Shown: one piece after another, positions 58,340-64,000 of the stretch
Layout: every line of letters begins with the position of its first letter
Numbering within the stretch: position 1 is the first letter of the stretch
DNA from: Patella vulgata
Taxonomy: Eukaryota > Mollusca > Gastropoda > Patellidae
NCBI RefSeq assembly: GCF_932274485.2
Contig: NC_065886.2
Location: 49,587,501 to 49,651,500, forward strand
DNA: 64,000 bases
Direction of reading: 5' to 3'
Position numbers and translations under genes: made by a program
The notes under the pieces: model-generated
The model's input: the letters and a program-made list of their open reading frames with translations, nothing else
What the model was told of the DNA's origin: nothing
Databases searched by the model: none

Positions 58340-58612
58340 TCAATGACCATTTCCCTGGATAGTATTCGCCCCAGAATTCTCATTCTCATCCAAATTTAAC
58401 ATTTCAGGTCTACATCTCAAAACCTGATCTCTTCCTGGACTGGCTTTAGGAGAACGATGATGCATATCAATTTCATCCCTGATCTCTATGACACCTGTGG
58501 TGGAAGTGGAGGGCAAATCGTAATCAGTTTGGGTTCCAGCCCCGAGGACCTCTGTAAACTTTGCTTTTTGGTGATGACTTAATTTCCGAGCTTGAAAAGG
58601 AAGCTTGTGTGT
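58340..58612 (-). other. Unrecognised open frame, 90 codons, no start
   Basis: The minus-strand frame is open from a TAA at 58613-58615 to TGA at 58340-58342. It reads through QARKLSHHQKAKFTEVLGAG, TQTDYDLPSTSTTG, EIRDEIDMHHRSPKASPGRD and LNLDENENSGANTIQGNGH. The composition looks like ordinary protein (acidic and Ser-rich, non-repetitive), unlike the repeat-derived frames around it. A TTTTCAAG acceptor-like site lies inside the 5' part. It could be a last exon of a minus-strand gene or a fossil of an element lying between the 0.45-kb direct repeats. I do not recognise it. Confidence 0.35.
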
Positions 58613-58770
58613 TTATCATGGCCTCTCATATTGGAAGATAACATTAATGGTTTGTGTGTTGATCGACGGTTGTGCATATCTCTTGGTCAGGAAAGTTGTA
58701 GGCACCATCGCCATTGTAAATCATTTGACAGGCCCGAGTGAACGGGGCGACCTATGATTGGTCAGCAATG

Positions 58771-59494
58771 TATCAGATTCCATACCGGGGGGTGGGGATG
58801 AAAAAACTGTTGTAGTGTTACATAATCAGATTATTTCAACTTACTTATCCTGTGGAAATACAGCTATATAGGAGATATTTTGAAATTCATAGGCACTGCA
58901 TGTTTCAACATTTTAGATTTGACCACAATTTGGCACTTGAAACTATGTTAACAGAGAAAAACTGTGTGGTTTTCGATGAAAGTGTTAAAAGTCTAATATT
59001 GCATCATGATTACTGTTTTAAAGTATTTTCGTGTTTGATTTATATTGAATTCATCTCATCTTTTTGAAGAATGCATTTATGTTCAAAAATAAAAATGTTC
59101 TGTGGAATTCAAAATTCATGTGCTTTTAAATTATCAGATTCCAAACTGGGGGGTAGGGATGAAAAAGCTGTTGTAGTGTTACATAATCAGATTATTTCAA
59201 CTTACTTATCCTATGGAAATACAGCTATATAGGAAATATTTTAAAATTGATAGGCACTGCATGTTTCAACATTTTAGATTTGACCACAATTTGGCACTTG
59301 AAACTACGTTAACAGAGAAAAACTGTGTGGTTTTCGATGAAAGTGTTAAAAAGTATAATATTGCATCATGATTACTGTTTTATAAAGTATTTTCGTGTTT
59401 GATTTATATTGAATTTATCTCATCTTTTTACAGAATGCATTTATGTTCAAAAATAAAAATGTTCTGTTTAATTCAAAATTCATGTGCTTTTAAA
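58771..59494 (+). repeat. Tandem duplication, two ~361-bp units
   Basis: Units 58771-59131 and 59132-59494 start TATCAGATTCCA. They share GGGGATGAAAAA-type, CAGATTATTTCAACTTACTT, CACTGCATGTTTCAACATTT and TTCGTGTTTGATTTATATTG blocks at roughly 95% identity. No gene is supported inside. Confidence 0.85.
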
Positions 59495-59664
59495 TTTCTG
59501 TCTGAAATTCCGCAGTTTTCTGATGTATTATAGTGTTTGCAGAATGCCGCACAGCTCATCTGAAAATGCATAGATTTTCATATTCTTTGGCCAGGGAATT
59601 GCATATATGTTTGTTTATTAGATAACAACAGATTTGTTTAAACTGCAGAAACATGTGAGGTATA

Positions 59665-60117
59665 TAGGACTAAGACTAGTAATTATTTCCCCTTATTTCA
59701 TGATGGACGAATGTAGTGCGAGTTATAAATAGACAATTTTTCCCTTAATTTTTTTCTCCCCTCTTCCTGCATTTTTGGGTTGACTTTTTGGTCTAGAATT
59801 GGAGAAAAGGGATCAAATTTGCAATTTCATAGCAGTTTTGGGTAATACTGATGATATTACAGCGGAGGGATAGGGGGTGTAAAGTGTCTTTCTGCAGAGC
59901 AATCATTGTGTCGGAAGTGAGATTTTCACCCCTGTCAACTTCAAATCCGTGTAGCAAAAAATCTAAACGGTCAACCCCCTACAAAATTATGATGAGGAGA
60001 TTGCCAAATGTTGTCCCCATTGTGCCTATAAAGATTGGAACCAACGGAATGTTGAGCAAAAAGCTACAGCCTGTGATGTTACAGTCATTTAACATTGAAG
60101 TCAATGGGCAAATAATT
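59665..60117 (+). repeat. 0.45-kb direct repeat, copy 2
   Basis: It is almost identical to 56817-57265, in the same orientation, 2.85 kb apart. After GGGCAAATAAT the two copies diverge. Confidence 0.85.
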
Positions 60118-60185
60118 GCTAGTCTGAGTCCAAATGATCGAATGGGTTTAACGCCCTGTACTGCTCCTATATATAATGAAGTCGG

Positions 60186-60450
60186 GCATACGCCATGCAG
60201 TGTGCTATGAGTGAAATTTTGCCTGGGCCTACTTTCATATCGAATTCCAACTACCAAGGGATCTTTCACGTACACGTCAATGTATACACGGGACCTCATT
60301 TATTCGTCACATCTGAACGACTAGTCAGCTGTCCTTGGCAGACCTTCCGCCCTGCACCACTGACGACGGGAAACCATGTCGGAAAATCCCGATGAACTTT
60401 CTTGGCCAATGCATGGATCCAACACACGACCTCCACCGTGGCTCCCTCGT
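60186..60450 (-). mobile_element. SINE family 1, with head
   Basis: On the minus strand: GAGCCACGGTGGAGGTCGTG, GTGTTGGATCCATGCATTGG, GAAAGTTCATCGGGATTTTC, GTCAGTGGTGCAGGGCGGAA, GTACGTGAAAGATCCCTTGG, TAGTTGGAATTCGATATGAA, and a truncated 3' end. Confidence 0.87.
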
Positions 60451-60643
60451 GTATGTGATTTGTGTTGATAGGAACATAATGTATATGCCTGCGTTGTAGT
60501 TTTGGAGCAGATATCGCATAAACATGTCGATCGATCGGCATGTGGGTTTTTCATATTACCCTGATCGGTGCAGTTTCATCAAGGCAATCCGAGAAATTAG
60601 GCCTATAACCTCCCCCACCCACCTGGTATTTCCATTTTATATC

Positions 60644-60713
60644 GTTAGTCCCGAAATGACCTAGTTTGTGTCGTCGACTGGACGTTAACATCCCCCCCCC
60701 CCCTCTCTCTCTC
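60644..60713 (+). mobile_element. SINE family 2, 3' end only
   Basis: TCGTTAGTCCCGAAATGACC, TAGTTTGTGTCG, GACTGGACGTTAACATCCCC and a CCCTCTCTCTCTC tail are present. The rest of the element is absent. Confidence 0.85.
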
Positions 60714-60859
60714 ACAAACTATATTTCTGCGATATATCCTCACCCGTACGGTTATTTTATACGAGAGAATTTGTTCAGTTGTGATAACAACTACCAATGG
60801 TGTAGCGGTGATATTATTTGAACGTTTTTTGTTGGTTTTTTTTTTTTAAATCAGATATA

Positions 60860-61930
60860 AATTTTGACCGAGATGCGCGAATATTGAAAGGAACCGAGAT
60901 CTTTGAGTTGAAATACATGCTTATATCGGATTGTCACTTCCTGAATTATGGCCCCTGACTGTACGAAAAATCTAGATCACTGCAATTATTATCCAATTTA
61001 AAAAAAAAACAAAAAAAACACGTTCGAATATATCACCGTTACACCATAGTGACCACGGTTGAGTTCGAATCAGGGGCGGATCCAGAGGGGGGGTTTGGGG
61101 GGTCGAAACCCCCCCTGCTCGGCTACATAAATTTTTTTGTAAATCAACACTTTTTATGAGAAAGGTTTCTCGGCCGTGTGCTTTATCCTTTATCGTCAGA
61201 TTTGGGACAGGATGGGCACTCAAAGCACGAGATAATGATATAGACATTATGTGATATCACAATTAATGCTTTGCATCCATGAAATTGAATCACACAGTCA
61301 TTGTATATTAATTCATAATAAAAATTGACGTCAAACGAGGTGTTGAATTTCTCTGTTTAAAAAGCTCAATGTGTATGTATATACGCCAAAATGACGATAG
61401 AGACCAAGCGGGAGGGGGGGGGAGATACATTGTCTCAGGAACATGACCCCCCCCCCCCCTGCAAAAATTCCTGGATCCGCCCCTGCGAATTTCGAGAAAA
61501 TCGGACCAAGAGTGCCGGATAAAATGGCCACCCCTCGTACGCAAAAAGTGTAAAAATATGGTATATCAAGGGTTTGAGCCCGCTTGAGGTCACAATTTTC
61601 ACCCGATTTTGATGAAACTTGCAATACATGTTTATAACCCAAAGATCCCAGTTCCTTTCGATATTCACGCGTATCGGATCATAACTTCGAATTAAAGCTC
61701 TTGATTGTACGAAAAATCGCGATTTTAGCTTGTGGTTCCTCTAGAGGTAACAATTTTTATACAATTTAAAAAAAAGTTCAAATATATCACCGTTACACCT
61801 TAATGATGGTCGAGTTTAAATTTTGTGAAAATCGGACAAAACTGCCGGACAAAATGGCCGTCCCTCGTATGCAAATGTGTAAATATATGGTATATCAAGG
61901 TCGTGGACCGTCTAGAGGCCACAAACACAA
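60860..61930 (+). repeat. Satellite block, same core family as 19082 and 40564, interrupted by a MITE
   Basis: Units carry CGCGAATATTGAAAGGAACC, CCAATTTAAAAAAA, ATATCACCGTTACACCATAG, AAAATGGCCACCCCTCGTAC, GATTTTGATGAAACTTGCAA and GTACGAAAAATCGCGATTTT. The 61071-61485 element splits one unit. The block ends near TGGACCGTCTAGAGGCCACA. Confidence 0.75.
61071..61485. mobile_element. Inverted-repeat element (CAGGGGCGGATCCAG ends) with 5-bp target duplication
   Basis: A perfect 15-bp inverted repeat, CAGGGGCGGATCCAG, marks both ends, and an exact CGAAT duplication (61066-61070, 61486-61490) flanks them. C/G-rich subterminal runs follow. There is no transposase. It is nested in satellite DNA. A decayed relative lies at 16050-16347. 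Confidence 0.88.
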
Positions 61931-62726
61931 TCTCCCTTTGTTTCTATGAACATATTCAGAAAGTTTTACAAAATTTTCACCATTTGCATTTTATTTGATG
62001 AACGTTGTTAGCAGAAACAACGCAGAATACATATAGATAAATATATTTATATAGATTTGATAGATCATATTTAATAATTATGATGATTCATTTCAACATA
62101 ATACATAACTAATCAATTAATAATAATATACATTTTAATTATTTGGGCAAACTGGAAAGAACTACATTGTGTATCTTATGACTAAATAAACTTTAAGTGG
62201 CATTTAGTTAACTGAACAGAGTAATAATATCAGTCTATTGGGTCAATTGAGACAAATGAATTAGATAATATATAAAATATTATTAAACCAGTGTTGTAAT
62301 CAGTTTTTGTCGGCATACCTTTTATCTTTTTATAGTTTATCATGAAACAAAGTAGTGCAACTTTACAGTTGTGCTAATATATTTTGGATACATATATATA
62401 TATATATTTATTTATTACATAGATTGAAGATTTGTAAGATAAATATATATGATATTTTATCTTGTTAACAGTACATGCAGATAAATCCAAAATTGTATAC
62501 CATGTAAATTATAATTTGCAAATTTATATTGTATAATAACAATATTAAGACTACTGACAATAATAGGGTCTGTGCAAGCTACGTGTAGGAATGACTTCTT
62601 CAATAATATCAACAACTTTCGACATAGACAACTATCCATTTCGACTCCTGCAGACCTCATTTTGAAATTGTCTATGGGCCTGCTGTGAACAGTGAAATCA
62701 TTTTACTCTTAAAAAACAGTAAACAT
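61931..62726. other. AT-rich, nothing recognised
   Basis: Simple (TA)n runs occur near 62393-62406. No exon is supported on either strand. Confidence 0.4.
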
Positions 62727-62884
62727 CAGGCCCAGCGGAGTGGGGGGGATAGGGGAGGCTTTAGCCCCCCCAATAATTTGGCCGCAAGTACTCTTTTCTC
62801 CAGGTTATTGCGGCCCCTGGACCCTTGCCTATAAGGACCTAGGTTGGAAGCCCCCCCAATCAAGAATTGCTTCCGCCGGCCCTG
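62727..62884. mobile_element. Small inverted-repeat element with 5-bp target duplication (second copy)
   Basis: It starts CAGGCCCAGCGGAGTGGG and ends GCTTCCGCCGGCCCTG. Between, TTTGGCCGCAAGTACTCTTT and CCTATAAGGACCTAGG match the copy at 14556-14686. An exact AACAT duplication flanks it (62722-62726 and 62885-62889). Confidence 0.88.
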
Positions 62885-62889
62885 AACAT

Positions 62890-64000
62890 GTGTATCATCA
62901 GGAGTTATATTTCATAAACATAATTATAACAGATTTAGTCCGAGATGTAAAAGGAAATCAAGACTGATTATAATTTAAATGTTTCATTCTCGTTACACTG
63001 CTCTTTCTTCCCTCTTTCTGTCTTCAATAGTAAATGTTTAACCAACTGTAGAAAAAGATTTCATCATAAAATGACATTGACATTGTTCAGATATTTGAAC
63101 TATGTATAACATAATACCCATATTTATCACATATCCACATTAGTTTAAAGATGCCTTACTAAGAATATCATCCATAACTGTGATATTTTCTAAAATGTCT
63201 TAAAATCAATTTACTTTTAATCATAGGGATTGTTTCATTTTAATTGCCAAAAATTGTCAAAGAAAAAGAAGCCACTATACTTCAATGAACCTATTGATCT
63301 GCATTGATATTGGTTGTGTAATGTATTAAATCCTGATGCTTTCTTTATTTACATTCTATATATCTATCTATACATTATATAATAATATGTCCTATTTACA
63401 GAAATAAAACTTATTGATAATATTTAAAATATTTTATAATATGCTGATTTTTAAATATATACCAGTTACATATATTAAATCTTTCAATAATCGTAATCAT
63501 ACATTAAATATTGTTTTCAGATAATATTTAGCATCCAATATCTTTAAAGTCCTTTAGCATACCCGGTAATAATATTGAATTAAATGTGATGAATATACAT
63601 TATATTTTAATAGTTTTTATATATAAATATCTATTATATCACAGATGCACACATTATTATGCAAATATTTCACCTATACTTTATACAATAATAACATACA
63701 TATCATTTTTGATTAAATGCTGATTTTGAATATTGACTCGCATCTTTATTTCATTAATAAAATCTTTAAGTAATTCTATATTTTTCCACATCTACATAAA
63801 CATACTTAATAATATCACAAATGTCAATAACATAGAGATATCCATATCATTCAAAAGTTAAAATGAATAGTTAACAGAAAATCCTGACCTTAAAATTTAT
63901 TGTACTTACTTCTTTTTTAAAATTTATAACATTCATCACACCTGTATTATAACAGTAATGATGGAAGAATGTAGTGTATATTATCTACCTATCATCAACA
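62890..64000. other. AT-rich, nothing recognised
   Basis: No coding exon, RNA gene or known element was seen. The low-complexity A/T composition would fit a UTR or an intron of a gene beyond the right edge. Confidence 0.4.

Noticed and set aside
56817-60117. The 0.45-kb direct repeats as long terminal repeats of an LTR element
   Set aside because: No TG...CA ends, no primer-binding site or polypurine tract that I can recognise, and no reverse transcriptase, integrase or capsid sequence between them.

Overview
This window is eukaryotic nuclear DNA, most likely from a mollusc (a gastropod or a related lophotrochozoan). Introns are kilobases long, coding exons are short, and the DNA is AT-rich and loaded with transposable elements. 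The two tRNA-derived SINE families, and satellites that repeat phrases such as CTAGAGGTCACAATTTTTAT, are of a kind I associate with mollusc genomes. The species call is inference. The gene calls rest on exon-by-exon reading with splice-phase checks.

Four host genes can be read. (1) The 3' exons of a mitochondrial ribosomal protein L17 gene lie on + at 1114-4017; the first exon is off the left edge. (2) A multi-exon + gene at 14014-18967 encodes a single-pass, apparently type II membrane protein with a Ser/Thr-rich mucin-like stalk and a Cys-containing C-terminal ectodomain; its N-terminal exon was not found. (3) A complete three-exon PGRMC gene (membrane-associated progesterone receptor component, cytochrome b5-like) lies on + at 28322-34968. 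(4) A complete five-coding-exon transgelin/calponin-like (Mp20-type) gene lies on - at 44203-49232. The four genes have unrelated jobs (mitochondrial translation, cell surface, haem/sterol handling, actin binding) and show no sign of working together.

Most of the rest is mobile DNA. It includes a 5'-truncated CR1/L2-like LINE at about 24606-26656 and a hAT element with an exact 8-bp target duplication and a transposase remnant at 21069-22628. Two more non-autonomous hAT-like elements with exact 8-bp duplications sit in introns (29699-30632 and 48220-49094). Two deleted Tc1/mariner-type copies lie at 6901-7892 and 53607-54301, and four copies of an approximately 300-370 bp inverted-repeat element with 9-bp duplications at 4766, 12993, 22945 and 42225. 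Three small elements duplicate 5 bp (14556, 61071, 62727). There are about nine copies of one SINE family and seven of another.

A third layer is satellite-like. Several blocks (1427-3405, 19082-19850, 38190-38560, 39590-40563, 40564-41220, 45683-45960, 60860-61930) share a terminal module plus a short microsatellite but carry different tandem cores of roughly 145-190 bp. No LTR retroelement, Polinton, CRISPR array, rRNA gene or free-standing tRNA gene was recognised. No obviously new biological system was found. The items most worth a second look are the mucin-like membrane gene, the modular satellite family, the 3' tail shared by both SINE families, and a pair of almost identical 0.45-kb direct repeats at 56817 and 59665.
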